Shown here piece after piece: positions 1-15,597 of a DNA stretch of 64,000 bases. The DNA is from Hyaloscypha bicolor E (Eukaryota > Ascomycota > Leotiomycetes > Helotiales > Hyaloscyphaceae), in contig NW_020194676.1 of assembly GCF_002865645.1 (NCBI RefSeq), positions 1 to 64,000 of the forward strand, written 5' to 3'. The notes beneath the pieces were generated by a model. It made no database searches. It was not told where the DNA came from and saw only the letters and a program-made list of their open reading frames with translations. Position 1 is the stretch's first letter; every line of letters begins with the position of its first letter. The position numbers and the translations under genes are program-made.

Positions 1-264
1 AATAATATCTAAAAAAAATTATTATTAATTATACTAAGAATAAAAGAGGTTTAGATTCAGGAAATATTTCTAGCCTTAATTTCTAAGTAAGTTCTAAACT
101 TTTAGTAATAAATTTATTATATATATTATAATATATTAGATCCTAAAATATATATTTTCTATTATAATATATATAATTAATTTAGTACTTAATTTATAGC
201 CTTTTAGGGCCTTAAACTAATATAAAGAAAGTTATTAATAATATAATATTAGTTTTATTAAAAT

Positions 265-620
265 ATATATATACTCTTATTATAAAATTATAATTAATCT
301 ATTATATAACTAATATATAATATATAGTTATAACCTTTTAAAAACTTAGTAATATATAATTATTTTAGTATCTAATTTATAGCTATTTACCTATTATTTA
401 TTAAATTATTACTAATATTATATATATTATATTTTTTCGACTTTTAATATATATATTTTTATTATAAAATTATAATTAATCTATTATATAACTAATATAT
501 AATATATAGCTATAATCTTTTAAAAACCTAGTAATATATAATTATTTTAATACTTAACTTATAGCTATTTGTCTGTTATTTAATATTAAATTATTAATTA
601 TATAATTTTAGTAAAAGAGC
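265..620. repeat. Two-copy tandem repeat, period 182 bp
   Basis: The run from about 281 to 405 recurs from about 463 to 587 with a constant offset of 182 bp. Differences are mostly C/T and A/G transitions, for example TATAGTTATAACC against TATAGCTATAATC. This is a degraded tandem duplication inside the RIP block, perhaps part of a former long terminal or subterminal repeat. Confidence 0.75.
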
Positions 621-3600
621 TTTTTATTAATATATATTTTTTAAAACCGCCTTATTTATATATTTACTTTTCAGGTATTTAATTACTATTATTACTATTA
701 TTATTATTAATTAACTTAATCTTATATTTATATAACTATTACTATTCTTATTATTATAATAAAAAAAAGCCAAACTTAGTATTATCTTATTTATTTTACT
801 TTAATTATACTTTATCTTATAATATTAATTATAAACTATTTACTAGATTTATATCTATTTACTTTTTTTTAGATACTAATTTATAGCTCTTTAACTTAAT
901 TAAGCTATAGCTACTACTTTCCCTTAATATAATTATTACTATTATTATTACTATTCTAATACTTTTTTATAAATCCTAGTTCTTTATAAATTAGCTAGAA
1001 TATCTTATATATATATAAAATAAATAACCCGGAAAATATAAACTATAAATAATTATATTTCCTTTCTTTTTCTATTATTCGGTATACCTCTTTACTAAAT
1101 CTATATTAGTAATACTACTTGCTTCTATTAAGCTATAGTTTTAATTACTATTCCCGATATTTCTCTATATTACTACTAGTATTCTTAATAGCTAAATAGT
1201 CCTAATATAAATATAGTCTTTTATTATTATTCCTATAAATTAGTTAGTAGTAAATATAGTACTACTATAACTCGTTTATAAACCGGATTAACTTCTGGCC
1301 CTTTTTAATCTTTTATTATAAATACTAGATAATAACTATATTATTATTACTATTTCTATTACTAATCCTATTCTCTTTACCTTTTTATATTTATCTAGTC
1401 TTTATTTAATATTAGTTATAATCCTATTCTCTTTACTTTCTTATATTTATCTAGTTTTTATTTAATACTAATTATAAAAAATACTATTTATAGTAATATA
1501 ACTAGATTCTTTCTTATTTCTATTAAACTCTTATATAAGTACTTTTTATTAATATATAGTATTTTTAAGAAACTAATTAAGAGCTATTTTATCTTAGTAT
1601 TTAATAAAATATATATTTATAATATTATAGTTATTACTAATACTATTATTATTATTATTACCTATAATAATAATAGAATTACTTACTTTACTACTTCTTT
1701 TCCTATATCTAGACTATTATATAAAACTTATAATCTTATATAAGTAACTAATATATACTATATAAATAATATTAGTAATATTTACTCTAGTCTCAAATAT
1801 ACTAGTAATTAGAATTTATTCTTTATTATTACTATTCTATATCTACTTTTATAGTACTTATACTTTTTCTTTAGACCTAATATTATAAAATAGAAATTCA
1901 AATACCTCTTATAATATCTTTCCGGCTATATAGTTCTATATATAAATTACCTCCTACTTTACTAATAGTAATAGTAATAATAGAATTAAATTATATATAT
2001 ATTTAACTAGTAAAATATCTCTAATATCTATTATATAATATTAAATTATTTATTATATTATACTTTATCTAAAGAATAAAGTATATTAAATTAAGAACTA
2101 CTCTTATAAGATATACTTAAATAAGACAAGTAGTATAGCTATAAGATATATAAATAGATAATTAAAGTATTATAATTATTATAAATCCTATAACTTCTAC
2201 TAATATAATATATTTATAAATATAATATAATATTTATTAAAAAATATATATAAAAGCTATTTATAAAATTCGAGTCCTTTAGTAAAATATAAAAACTCGC
2301 TTTATATAGCTCGGTTAGTATTTATAATAATTAGCTAGAGTAATATCTTAATAGATTTTATATAAATCTATTTCTTATATATTAAGCTATTACTTCTACT
2401 ATTACTATTACTATTACTAACCTTATTTATATATAAGACTAGATTATTTACTAAAGCTATAAATAATATAATAATAATTATAGTTTAATTTATAGCTATA
2501 GCTATAAATAAAAAGAATAAGACTATTTTACTACTATTAGTAAATAGTATAATAATTAATATATATATTTTATAAGCTAGCTAATATACTAGTTCTAGTA
2601 CTATTACTTACCCTTTAGACTAGGGTTATATAATAGGGCTATATATTTACCGGAGCCCTTTAAATACTTATTATTTAGTAATAGTAGTAGTAATAGCTAT
2701 ATTATTTAAACTCTAACTATTTCTCTTATATTTTATTTAAGCTAGCTAGAGTTATTAACTTATTTCCCGGCTATATTTGGTTTGCCCTACTATTACTATT
2801 ATCTTCTAATTTAGTTAGACCTTAAAGAATATATACTATATCTTTAATATTTATATATATATATTAATTAAATCTAATTCTAGGAAATTTATAAATATTC
2901 TATTAATAATATAATACCTCTATATTATATCTTGCCTATAGGCTAATTATTAGATTAGAATATAATTAAATATATTTAATTCTACTTCTATATTATTTTT
3001 ATTTTCTATAAACTCATTACTTTCTTTTATATTTTCTTTCTAATCCTATATCTTAATTACTTTACTAAGATACTTATTAGTAATAGTAATAGTAACCTAA
3101 TACTATATATAAATAGTTAAGTATATTCTAAGATACTTTACTATTACTATTACTAATATTATATTTAATTAATAACTTACCTATAGTCTATACTTATTTA
3201 TAAATAAGTAATTCTATTCTTTTTATCTAATAACCTATAAGAATAGGTATATATAAATCAGATACTATACTAGAATCTAACTTAGTAATAATAATAAATA
3301 ATATAATATATATTTTATTATATTATACTACTTTTATAACTTATTATATTTAATTAGAAATACTATTCGGCTATTAATTATATATATATTCTATATAGAG
3401 AAAATACTATTAATAATTTTAATTAAGCCGAATTCTAGCCCTTATATAAACTAGCTACTAGTAATATATATTACTATTATTAAGAGCTATAAGAATTACT
3501 ACTTATAATTAAGATATACTAACTTTTATATATTAATCTATTCTTATTAATTACTATAATTACTACTACTACTATTACTACTACTATAGTTACCTATAAG

Positions 3601-5495
3601 TTTCTATTCGGGGATATTTATAAGTATTTACTAGTATAAGAACTACTAGTTTCTTTTATAGATCTCCTGGTTTTCGGAATAATTAATAAAGCTAAAATTA
3701 TTCTATTAAAAGTTTTATACTAAACCTATATAATTAATTACTAGTAATAATAATATATCTAATATATACTAGTAAAAGAATAGCTTAAATAAGATTTCTT
3801 CTAATTCCCGGGTTATCTCTTATTATATAGTTTAAATCTTTATTATTACTATTTCTATATTCTAATAATATATAGTCTAGTAGTTATTAGACTAAAAGAT
3901 ATTTAATAGAGAATAGTAAAGCTTATTAATAGCCTTTCTATAAGTAAATTAAATTAGAATACTTAATACTAGTAAGAATAACTCTTTATATAAATATTAT
4001 TAATAGATCTCTATTATTTATATTTATACTAATTTGATTTCTATATAGCTATATAATTTAAGCTCCGGCTATATTTATAATAGTAATATAACTTCAAGTA
4101 ATAGTAGTTATATTATCTAAAGAACTTATATAAGAATTAGTATATAATTAAATATTAGCCAAAATGCCTTTATTAATAAATTAATACTATATATAGCCAA
4201 GAAATATATTAATAGTAATTTATATAATAGAACCTAATTTATATTTTATATTATAATATTTATAATTAAGTCTATAATAGCTATATTGAGTTCTGAATTA
4301 GTATTATTTATTACTATTATTATTACTACTATTACTATTACTATTTCTTGCTTTTCTCTCTTTTTAAATAAATTATATAGATTATTTATATACTATTACT
4401 ATTTCTTAATATATCTTACTCCTATTTCGGTCTTATTTTCCTAATTATTCTCGGGTAATATTTATATTATATAATATAAGAATAACTATTATTACTAGCT
4501 ATATCTAACTAGTATTTAGTTATTTAGTCTCTTAAATAGATTCTGGCTTATAGTTTTATTTTTTGGTAATATTTACTATTTAAGAATATTCTTATAATTA
4601 ATAGCCTAGAATATACTAAAATAGTAGTCGAGAATCCGGTTTTATAATTCTAATATCTAAACTAACTACTATTCTTTTAAATTAGATAGTTTTATAAATT
4701 TAATAGTAATAGTAAAACTATATTTGGACTATAAGAAACTAATATTCTAATTCGTATATTATAACTATAGATTAAGTTCTATTACTACTAGCTTTTAGTT
4801 TAAAACTAGTTATTATTCTTTAACTTCTTTATTTTATTCTATAACTTCTTTCTTAATTTCCTTATTTTTACCTATATTACTACTATTATTACTATTACTA
4901 CTACTATTTTTATCTCTATTACTTATTATATATTATGAGATTAGGAAATATATACCTAATTTCTTTATTCTCGTCTATAATCTAATATTATATCTTTTTT
5001 TCTCCTATTTATATTTAGAGTTATATAAAATTAAAGATCTCTATATCCTTTATATATTTCTTATTATATTTCTTATTTATATATTTATATATAGCTTTCC
5101 AATTTCGAATTAAAAAGTTATAGTCTTAATACTAGTATTTATTAATAACTAAAAAAAACTAGTTATAGAATAGATCTAGCTAGTAATAGTAATATATTTT
5201 AATAGTTATATAGCTATTATTACTATTTAATATATTTCTTAACTTATTTTTAAAGCTTTTTTTTTATTTAGTACTTATTATATAAATAGTAATTTACTAT
5301 TTCTAGACTAAATACTTACTAATAGCTAGTATTATAATAAATAAATATATAGTACTTATTATTTAATATAAGCTATAGCTTTAGTATTTTAAGTAGTAAA
5401 AGTAATAGTTATATTAGTTAGTTTAGTATTTTGATTTTATTTAAATAAGTTAAATTCTAGTATATTTTAAATTAATTTAATTTTATAATACTAAT

Positions 5496-5590
5496 ATTAC
5501 TACTATTATAATTAGTTAGTACCTAATAATATATTTGCTATTCTTATTACTATTATAATTAGTTAGTATCTAATAATAATATATTTACTA
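5496..5590. repeat. Two-copy tandem repeat, period about 47 bp
   Basis: The segment containing ATTATAATTAGTTAGT and the following TAATAATATATTT occurs twice in direct orientation with an offset of about 47 bp. A similar short duplication is visible at about 1,368-1,480 around CCTATTCTCTTTAC. Both are worn by transitions. Confidence 0.6.
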
Positions 5591-8500
5591 CTTTTACTAC
5601 TACTACTTTATCTTTTTTTACCTAATTTATTTCTTGGATTTAATTTACTTTCTAGATTTCTTATATATTTATTAAAGCCTCTATTACTTTCTTATATATT
5701 TTATTTCTATTACTAATATTTCTTTCTATAAGATAACCTCGACTTTTTCTTTTACTCTTATTATTACTATTTCTTTAATCTTTATAATTATAACTTTTTT
5801 TACTTCTACTATTACTACTACTTTTATATTTCTTATATATATATAAGTTATTTTTTTATTTCTTATTTCCTTTTTACTACTACTTATATTTAAATTATTA
5901 AATTATTTTTAAATTATTATATTTCTTTTATATTATCTCTTATTTTTATATTATTATCTTTTTTTTAGATTATTATATTTCTTTTCTATTATTACTTTAC
6001 TACTTACTTTTAAGTTATTATATCTCTATTCTATTATTACTTATATTTATATTATTATATTTTAGTTAAATTATTTATTATATTTTATATTTCCTTTTTA
6101 TTACTATTTATATTTATATTAGTATATTTTATTCGAATTACTTATTATATTTCCTTTCTATTATTACTTACTTTTAATTAAATATTTACTACTAATACTA
6201 TTACTTATTAGTATATTAAATTAAGTAGCTATTATTATTTCTTTATTATATTAAACCCTAATAATCTTAGTAGCTTTATTTAACTATCTATACTAATAGA
6301 TTTCGCTCCTAAGTCTATTCTATTATTACCAGATTTTAATTACCTTATTACCCTTAGCTTTAATCTTATTAATAATAATATAATTACTACTAATAATATT
6401 AAAAAGATAAAGAAATATATTATTAAGTATTAATATAAAACTATACTTATTTGCTTTCCTACTATTACTATTATTTTTTCTAGTATAGGTTAAGTTAATA
6501 TAGCTTATAACTACTTCCTTAATAATATTACTAATATTTATTCTATTATTTATATTTAGTAAAACTAGTATTATAATATCTTTTTCCCGGAATATACTTC
6601 TAGTAATTCATAAGTCTTCTAGCTAACCCCTACTATTCCCTTTATTACTTCCGGATCTGGCTTTTCTACTATTCTCGAATCTAGTATATTTACTATTCCT
6701 AGATCTGGCCTATTTACTATTACTAGATCTGGCCTATCTATTACTACTAGATCTTCTTACCTTATCTCTACCTCTACCGGCTAGATTATTTACCCTACTA
6801 GCTATAGATACTATATTTATTCTATATCTCGTACTACTAATAGTAAACCTGCTATTAGTAGTTCTTATTTCTTCTATTACTAGTACTACTAATATAGTAA
6901 CTATTCTACTAGTTTTTCTAGTCTTCTTTTCTATTATTCTATTATTTCTACTATTACCGGATCTGGATTTTCCCCTACTAGTAATATTTATAAAAAACCA
7001 ATTAAATTAAGTTCTGGTTCTAGTAATAATAATAGTAATAAACTTATAAGTTTTAATTCTAATAATAAAAGTTATAGTAATAATAATAATAAGAAAGAGA
7101 ATAATCTACTATTAATACTATCTCGAAAGCCTTATTTATATAGTAGTATCTTATCTAGTAGCTCTTATAGTACTTATAGTAGTAATAGCTTTTATAGTAT
7201 TTATAGTAATAGCTTTTATAATTATTATAATAATAGTAGTAGTACTTAATATAGTAATAGAATATATTATATATTTATTCCTAATTCTATTACTAATAAT
7301 AGAATTATTATTAGTATATAGTATAATACTACTAGTAATTCTCCTAATATTATTATTACCGGTTTTAATTACTATAGCCATATCTTTTATTATATTACTA
7401 ACTATAACCTTATTAGAAATAGTATTACTATATCTAATATTACTATTACTAACTTCTAAAATATTAATTTCTATAGCCTATATTAGAATATAGATATAAT
7501 ATAACTTTATTTAATAGTTAACCGGAATTTGTATTTACTTATATATTAGTACTTATAAACAAATAGTACTAGTACTAGTATTAGTAGGTTTTCTTTAGAA
7601 GTTTTTTTTTCGGATTAGCCTTTTTTCTAGGAAGTAGTTTAGGTAATAGTTTGGGTAATTTGAATAGTTTAGAGAATATTTATAAGTTAGGTTTTCGGGT
7701 TTTGGGAAATATTAGTAGTATTAAGAAATATTCTAGTTATTATTACTAGTAAGTTTTATTTTAGAAATAATAAAAGTAAAATTTAAAGACTTTTCTATAC
7801 TTCTTCTATTACTACTAGTAATATAAATAAGTACTAGTAGTAATTAAATTAGTACTAATAGTATTATTATATATTAATTATTTATATATTTATATAATTT
7901 TATTTTTATATTTTAGGTATATATCTCTTAATATAGACTCGGCTAGTATTATATAATTATATTTATAGCTAGAATATAATACTTACTAAATATAATATTT
8001 AATATAATATATAATATATATACTAGTAGTAGTAGTAATAGTAGTAGTTTACTATATTCTAATATATTTATAATACCGAAATCGGGTACTTTTTAATTCC
8101 TGTAAAAATTTAAAAGTTTTTTATTATATAGTAATAGAAATAGTAGTAATATAGATTATTTTATTTATATTAGCCTATATAAAAAAACTTTATTACTATA
8201 TAATAGAGTACTAAATAATATTAGAGTTATATTATCTTAGTTACTAGGTATATAAATATTAGAATAATACAAGATTTTAGTAAGTCGGCTATAGAAAGTA
8301 ATAGCTAAATCTCTCGAAAATAGTAACTAATTTACTATCTAGTTATTAAATAAAGAATTATTTTTTAGATTTAGCTTTTTAATAAATTTATAAAATAAAT
8401 TAATATAAAAATTATAATTAAATAAGATTATTAATTAGATATAAGCTTATAAAATATTATATAAATATAATTCTATAATATTTATTATAATTATAAGCTT

Positions 8501-9789
8501 TAATAACTAGTTTTAATTTCTTAAATTCTTTTTCTATACTTTTATTTTTAATTTTATTAATAAACCGGGAATTAAAAAAAATTAATATTTAAAATCTAGA
8601 AATAATCTTAAATATATTCTTTTTTAGAAAACTAGTAATTTTAATTTAATAAAAGTTCTTATATAAGTTATTATTCTATAAAAATATTATAATATTCGAA
8701 TTCTTATAAAAGTATTTTCTATTATATTTTAGTAAAATAGTAAGAATAATAAAAGAAATTATATTTATATTAATTTTAGTTTTATTATAAAGTTTAGAAA
8801 TAGTTTTAAATTTAAAACTATTAATAATAATCTTAATATTTTCTATATAAAAAAGCTTTATAAAAATTAAATAAAAGATAATATTATTATATAATAGAAC
8901 TAGTATATAGTTCTTTTTATTAATAGTTACTAGCTTATATAGTATATCCTAATTACTAAAGTAATTAGTATTTTTTTTATATTATATAAAAATATTTAAA
9001 TTTAAAAAAGTTTATAAATATTAGTAATATTAGAACTATTTCGAATATTTAGAATATTTATAATTTAGTATTTAGCTTAAAGCTTCTAAATTCTTATTAT
9101 TACTTTTTTAAATATTATAAATTATTATAATATAATTAGTAATAAGATATTATATTTAATTATTTAAAATAAAGTATTATAAACTAAAAGAATTAAAATA
9201 ATACTATTAAATTCTATAAATTTATTAATAGCTTTAAAAGCTATTTAAAATATAATATTCTTATTAATTTTATTAATTTTAATTATAATAATAAAATAAA
9301 TATATTAAATTAAACTATAATAATATTTTATAATTCTAATAAAATTATAAGCTTTTATAAAAATAGTTTTAATTTTAGTTCCTATAATATTTATAAATTA
9401 AATAAATTTCTTATTAGTAAACTATTTTTTAATATTTACTATAATTAGAAAAGCCTAAATAAGTATTAATCTAATATTATTTTAAAATATTCTAAATATA
9501 TAAAATACTAATATTTTAAAGCTATTAACTAGTTTAATATTAAGTATTTTTATTAATAATATAAAAAATAGGCTTATTATAAATATAGAAAATATTAATA
9601 ATAATAAAGTAATTAAAGCTAATATTATTTCTTAAATTAAACTTAAATTATTCTAATAATTATCTAAATTTCTAGTATTATTTATAATATTTTATAAAAT
9701 ATTTAAAGGCTTTTATATTAATATTATAGCCTACTTATTTTAATATATTTTAGAATTTATTAATAAATAAATAACTATAATAGTTATAT

Positions 9790-11060
9790 AAATATAATAA
9801 TTATAAATATAATATAGAATTATATTTATCTAATTAGTATTATTATTATTATAGATCTAATAAAAAATATAAATCTAATATTAAACTTGAAATTAGTTAA
9901 AATTAGTAATTAAAAATCTAGAAACTTTAGTATTAATTATAATTTTATAAAAGTTATAAGTATTATATTTTAATATATTATTAATTATAAATATTTAAAT
10001 ATTTTCTATTTATTTAATAAATTTTAAAATATAGTTTTTATTTATTATTTAGTATATAAAAAAAAGAGAAATAAAATTCTTTATAAGAATATTAGTTATA
10101 GAAATAATAAGAATAAAAATAGTAAAAATAGCTAAAAAGCTTTTAATAAAAATAAAATAGAAATCTAAATAATATTTTTTTCTTTTATTTATTTTTATTA
10201 ATAGAGCTTTAAAAATATTATTTTCTAGTATATTTTTACTATTTCTATTATTATTTTCTTTTTTAATTTTAGTAATATATTATATATAAATATTATTAAA
10301 GTATTTATTAAAATTATAGAAATTTCGGGATTTAAATTAGTAAATATTTCTATTTTTAAATTAAGTTTTTTTAGTTTTTTATTTTTCTAATATATATTTT
10401 TCTAATATATATTTTTATAAATAATATTTGAGTTTTTTATATATAAAATATAGCTTCGGAATATAATTATTATAATTATAAGACATAAAATAGTTATTAC
10501 GGATTTCGAAGTTATAATTAGATTTATATTAATAATTTCTAAATAAATAATAATTTAAAGAGTTTTAAAAATAGTATTATTAATTAGTAAAATAGATTTT
10601 AATATTAATCTATTACTTTTTCTTATAAATAATAATAAATAATTAGAGTTTATTAGAAAAGTCCGAAACTATATATTAATATATTAGTAAACCTTAATAA
10701 AATATAATAATTTTATTATATAAGAATTTAGTATTTTATAAAATAAAAACAAAACTATATTATAATTTATATAAATTATTAATTAGTATTTAAATAAGCT
10801 CGAATATTATTTTTTTAGAATCTTTTATTATTATAATTATTAAAGTAATAATATTTTATTTATCTAAATTTTAATAATAAAAACTAAAGCTTTTTTATAT
10901 ATATAGTTCGAGAACTAATTATTATAAAAGTAATCTTATACTAGTTCTTTTAATATAATAAAAAAAGCTTTATATATTAGTAAATATGAAGAAAAATAAT
11001 AAATTTATAATTAAAATTATTATTAGATTTATTATATTTTTGTTTTTAAAACTTTTATAC
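9790..11060 (+). repeat. Left arm of a long inverted repeat (relic transposon copy A)
   Basis: This segment reads, in reverse complement and with interruptions, as 12,530-13,790. Anchors in order include ATCTAGAAACTTTAGTATTA, AGTTTTTATTTATT, AGCTAAAAAGCTTTTAAT, AGAAATTTCGGGATTTAAATT and ATTAATTAGTAAAATAGA. Differences are mainly transitions and small gaps, as expected for two RIP-mutated copies of one element in opposite orientation. No coding capacity remains. Confidence 0.8.
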
Positions 11061-11073
11061 TAATATATAAATC

Positions 11074-11141
<68 letters not shown>
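11074..11141. repeat. (AAT)n microsatellite
   Basis: An essentially uninterrupted AAT/TAA array of about 22 units. It directly precedes the first copy of the 130-bp direct repeat at 11,149. Confidence 0.95.
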
Positions 11142-11148
11142 TACTTAT

Positions 11149-11279
11149 ATAATATTATATTTTATAAATAATTTAATTAATAACTAGTTTCTATTAAACT
11201 TAATAGATTTTATAATTATATATTAATACTATAATACTATAATTCTTATTTCTAAATATTATCTATTTTATTAATTTAT
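11149..11279 (+). repeat. 130-bp direct repeat, copy 1
   Basis: This segment, with the core TTTATAAATAATTTAA and the later TATAATTCTTATTTC, recurs in the same orientation at 14,296-14,427 with scattered transitions. Each copy is preceded immediately by a different microsatellite, which is suggestive of the tail of a retroelement family. Confidence 0.75.
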
Positions 11280-11459
11280 ATATTATATATTATATTATAT
11301 ATTTCTAATAAACTAATATTAATTAATTAATATTTATAAATTAGAAATAAAATAATTATATTAAAAGAAGTATTTAATAGCTTTTAATAATATTAATTTT
11401 ATAAAAAAGTATTTAATAGTTTAAAAAGAATTAGTTTTTATTAATTAATAAATAATTAG

Positions 11460-11650
<191 letters not shown>

Positions 11651-12529
11651 TATTATTTTTTAAAATTAATTTCTTTTAGTTTTAAAACTACTTTTTTAAA
11701 AATAATTCTTTTTTATATAATATTTATATTTATAAAATTCTTTTTTTAAAATATATATTTTATATATATTCTTAAAACTCTTTAATTATAACTTCGATTT
11801 TATAATTAAATCAAGTTTCTTAAGCTTTAAACTCTTCCGGAATTATAATAATTTATTTCCTAAATTTCTTTTTATAAATAAAAATTTTAAAAGTAAAATA
11901 TTTATTTTAATATTTTTATTAAATATCTAGTTATTTAAATATCTAAATATCTAGATATCTAAATACTTTTATTACTAAATTCTTTTTATAAACTATTTTT
12001 CTTTTAAACTTTTTTTATTTTAAATTATATATATATATTAGAAAAAGTTTAATCCTAAAGATTTAATATAATAAATCTATAAAATAAATATAAATAAATA
12101 AAGAAATAGAAAAATAATATTAATTTAACTAGTTCTAATTATAAGAAAATTCTAGATTATTTTAATATTAAAAGATTTTAATATAAAATAAAGAAGTTAA
12201 TTAATAAGAATTTTTAAGAATTATTTAAAAAAGTTTTTAATAAATTTAAATTTAAAATATTTCATAAATTAAACTAATAAGAATTATATTAATTATAAAT
12301 TATATTATAATATAATAGTATTTATATTAAATATAATTATATAATTCTTAATTAATATTATTTAGAAAAAAATATATATATTTAAACTATTAATATTATT
12401 ATTATTATTAGATAAAACTTTTAAATAAGATTTATTACTTTATTATATATATTTTTTAATAATAGTATTATAAGAAATTAATATATTAAATTAATTAGAA
12501 AAATAATAAAAATATATAATAAAATATAA

Positions 12530-13790
12530 AAATATAATAGAATTAATAATAATTTTAATTAAAAACTTATTATTTTCCTTAATATTTACTAATATATAAA
12601 AAATTTATTAAAGATATTAATAAGAGCTTTTTCTATTATAATAAAGAAATTAATATAAAATTACTTTTATAATAACTAGCTCTTTTAATATATATATAAT
12701 AAGACCTATATAAATATTTATAGCTTTTTTAAAAGCTTTAGTTTCTAATATTGAAATTTAAATAAATAAAATACTATTATTATAATAATTATAATAATTT
12801 AATATCTGCTTTAGAAAATAGCGAATCTTTATATAATAAAATTATTATTTTTTATTAAAATATATTAATATATTAATATATAATTTCGAATTCTTTTTCT
12901 AATCTTAGTTAATTTATTAATAAGTTCTAATTATTTATTATTATTTATAAAAAAAAGTAATAAATTAATATTAAAATTCTTTTTACTAATTAATAATATT
13001 ATTTTAAAAAATAGCTAAATAATTATTTATTTAAAATTATTAATATAATTCTAGTTATAATTATAGTACTTTAAATAGCTATTTAAATAATTATAAATAC
13101 TGTAATTATAATAACTATTTAAATAAATTATATTTTATATATAAAAAACCCAAATACTATTTTTAGAAATATATATTAAAGAGAAAAAAACTAAATAAGC
13201 TTAATTTAAAATCCGAAATCTTTATTAATTTAATAAAGAGTTTAGTAATAGCTATTTATAACTAATAATAAAAATAATAAAAATAATTATATTTTTAAGG
13301 CTTTTTTAATATTAATAAACGAAATAGAGAATTAATATTTAGATTTGTATTTTATTTTAATTAAAAGCCTTTTAGCTACTTTTATTATATTAATAATTAT
13401 AATTAATATTCTTATAAATAATCTTAGTTTTCTTTTTCTTTTATATTAATTAATAAATAAAAACTATATCTTGAAATTTAAGAAATTATTAATAGAAGTA
13501 GCTATAAAAAATATTTAAATCTTTTTATAATAAATAATATTTCTAAATATAATATCTATTACTTTTATAAAATTATAATTAATACTAGAATTTCTAGATT
13601 TTTAATTACTAGTTTTAATTAATTCCAAGCTTTATAATTAACTAATAATAATATTAAATTTAATAAAATTATTAAAGATTAAATTAATATCTAGTTTAAT
13701 ATTAGATTTATATTTTTTATTAGATTTATAATAATAAGAATACTAATTAAATAAATATAATTTTATATTATATTTATAAAAAATTTATTT
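12530..13790 (-). repeat. Right arm of the long inverted repeat (relic transposon copy B)
   Basis: Reverse complement of the 9,790-11,060 segment, with an extra stretch of about 65 bp near 13,640-13,700 and smaller gaps. The inner end is near 12,530. Conserved anchors include, in reverse complement, AGATTTCGGATTTTAAATTA and TTTTAATATTAATTTATTAC. No coding capacity remains. Confidence 0.8.
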
Positions 13791-14234
13791 TTATTTAGCT
13801 TAACTAATATAAATAAACTAGAAATCTATTTTTATAATTTTACTAATTATTTTATTATTTATAATATAATATTTTAGATATTTTAGATATTTTAAAATAT
13901 TATATTATAAAGTTTTATTTTCGAATTCTATTAATTCTATAATAAAATTAAAGCTATTAAATATTCTTAAATATTTTATTAATATAAATATTATATAATT
14001 AGATATAAAGAAATAAATCAAATATAAATAAAATAAAATAAAAATATATAAAACAAGGAATATATATAGAGATTTTTTTAGTAAAAATATCTGGATATCT
14101 AAATATATAATACTAGACCGGATTAGAGAATTAATATTATTTTTTACGTTTTTAGAAAAGTTCTAATATTAATATAATTATTTCTTTAAAAGTTATATAT
14201 ATAGTTATAAGATTCGAAAAACGAAATATAAATA

Positions 14235-14293
14235 ATAAAATATAAAATATAAAATATAAAATATAAAATATAAAATATAAAATATAAAATATA
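14235..14293. repeat. (AAATATA)n microsatellite
   Basis: About eight 7-bp AAATATA units, directly followed by copy 2 of the 130-bp direct repeat. Confidence 0.9.
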
Positions 14294-14295
14294 AT

Positions 14296-14427
14296 TATAT
14301 AACTTTATATTTTATAAATAATTTAACTAGTAATTAGTTTTTATTAGACTTAATAAATTTAGAACTTATATATTAATATTATAGTATTATAATTCTTATT
14401 TCCAAATAATAACTATTTTACTAATTT
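14296..14427 (+). repeat. 130-bp direct repeat, copy 2
   Basis: Second copy of the segment at 11,149-11,279, same orientation, differing mainly by transitions. It is preceded by the AAATATA array. Confidence 0.75.
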
Positions 14428-15597
14428 AAATAAATAAAATTTTATAGTTCTATAATAATATTATATTTATATATAAAATATAATTTTAATAATTTTAATA
14501 AAAGATCTTTTAATTATAAATATAATTTATTATATTTATTAAAGAAAATTATTAAAAAAAAAGCTATTTTATAAATATAATTAAAAGTTTTATAAGTAAT
14601 AATAAAACTTGAAATAGCTTCTAAAAATAAAACAAATATATAATTTAAAAAAGAATTTAAAAAAACTTATAAATATAACTATATATTTATATAATTAAAA
14701 ATAATAATAATTTATAAAAAATTAATATTATATAAATAAATATTAAACTAAAAGAATTTTTATAAAATATATATAAAATATATATAAATATATATATAAA
14801 TAAAGATTAAAAGAACTTTAAATTATAATAAAATCATTACTAGCTATTATTTAAAATTTTATAAAAAATTAATTTATTTATTTAATATTTAATATTTAAT
14901 ATTTATATATTATAATAGAAATGAATTAATTATTATAATTTAAATATTTTATAAAGCTTAGATTCAAATTTCATTTTTTAAAAATAGTTTTAATTTAAAA
15001 TTATTAATTATTATATAAATACTTTTTATATATAAGTTTTATAAATAATATTAAAAATTAAAAAAAGAATTATTAATATAACTAAAGTTTAAAAAAGCTT
15101 ATAAAAAAAGAACTTTATATATATAAATCAGAATTCAATAAAAACTATAAATAAAGCTTATAAATTAATATTTTTCTTTTTGTTTTTTTAAAAAAAAAGC
15201 TTTTATAATATTTTATATATATTAAATAAATATTAAATTTAATATATAAACTAAAAAGCTATTTATTTAAATAAAAAGTTTTAGAACTATAAGTCTTTAT
15301 ATATTTATAATTAAATTAATATAAACTTATAAATATAATTAAAAGTTATAATAATTTATTAAAAAAAAATTTATATATATAAATAGCTTTACTATAAAAA
15401 GAGAAAAAGTATACTTGCTTTATATAAGGCTTAGAACTCCCAGAATTACCTCTCTGGCTAGTTAAGTTAAATTCATATATATGGGCCTCAGCCTAAATAG
15501 TTTCTCGAGCTACCGCTATAAGATGATTTTCTCTTCCTCCTCTCAAAATCATGTCTTCAATTTTGCTAGGTGCTATGAAATACTTGCGAGGCGATCA

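Noticed and set aside
7151..7381. 76-codon open frame in the AT-rich block
   Set aside because: Composed almost only of Ile, Thr, Asn, Ser and Arg from simple AT-rich triplets; no protein character.
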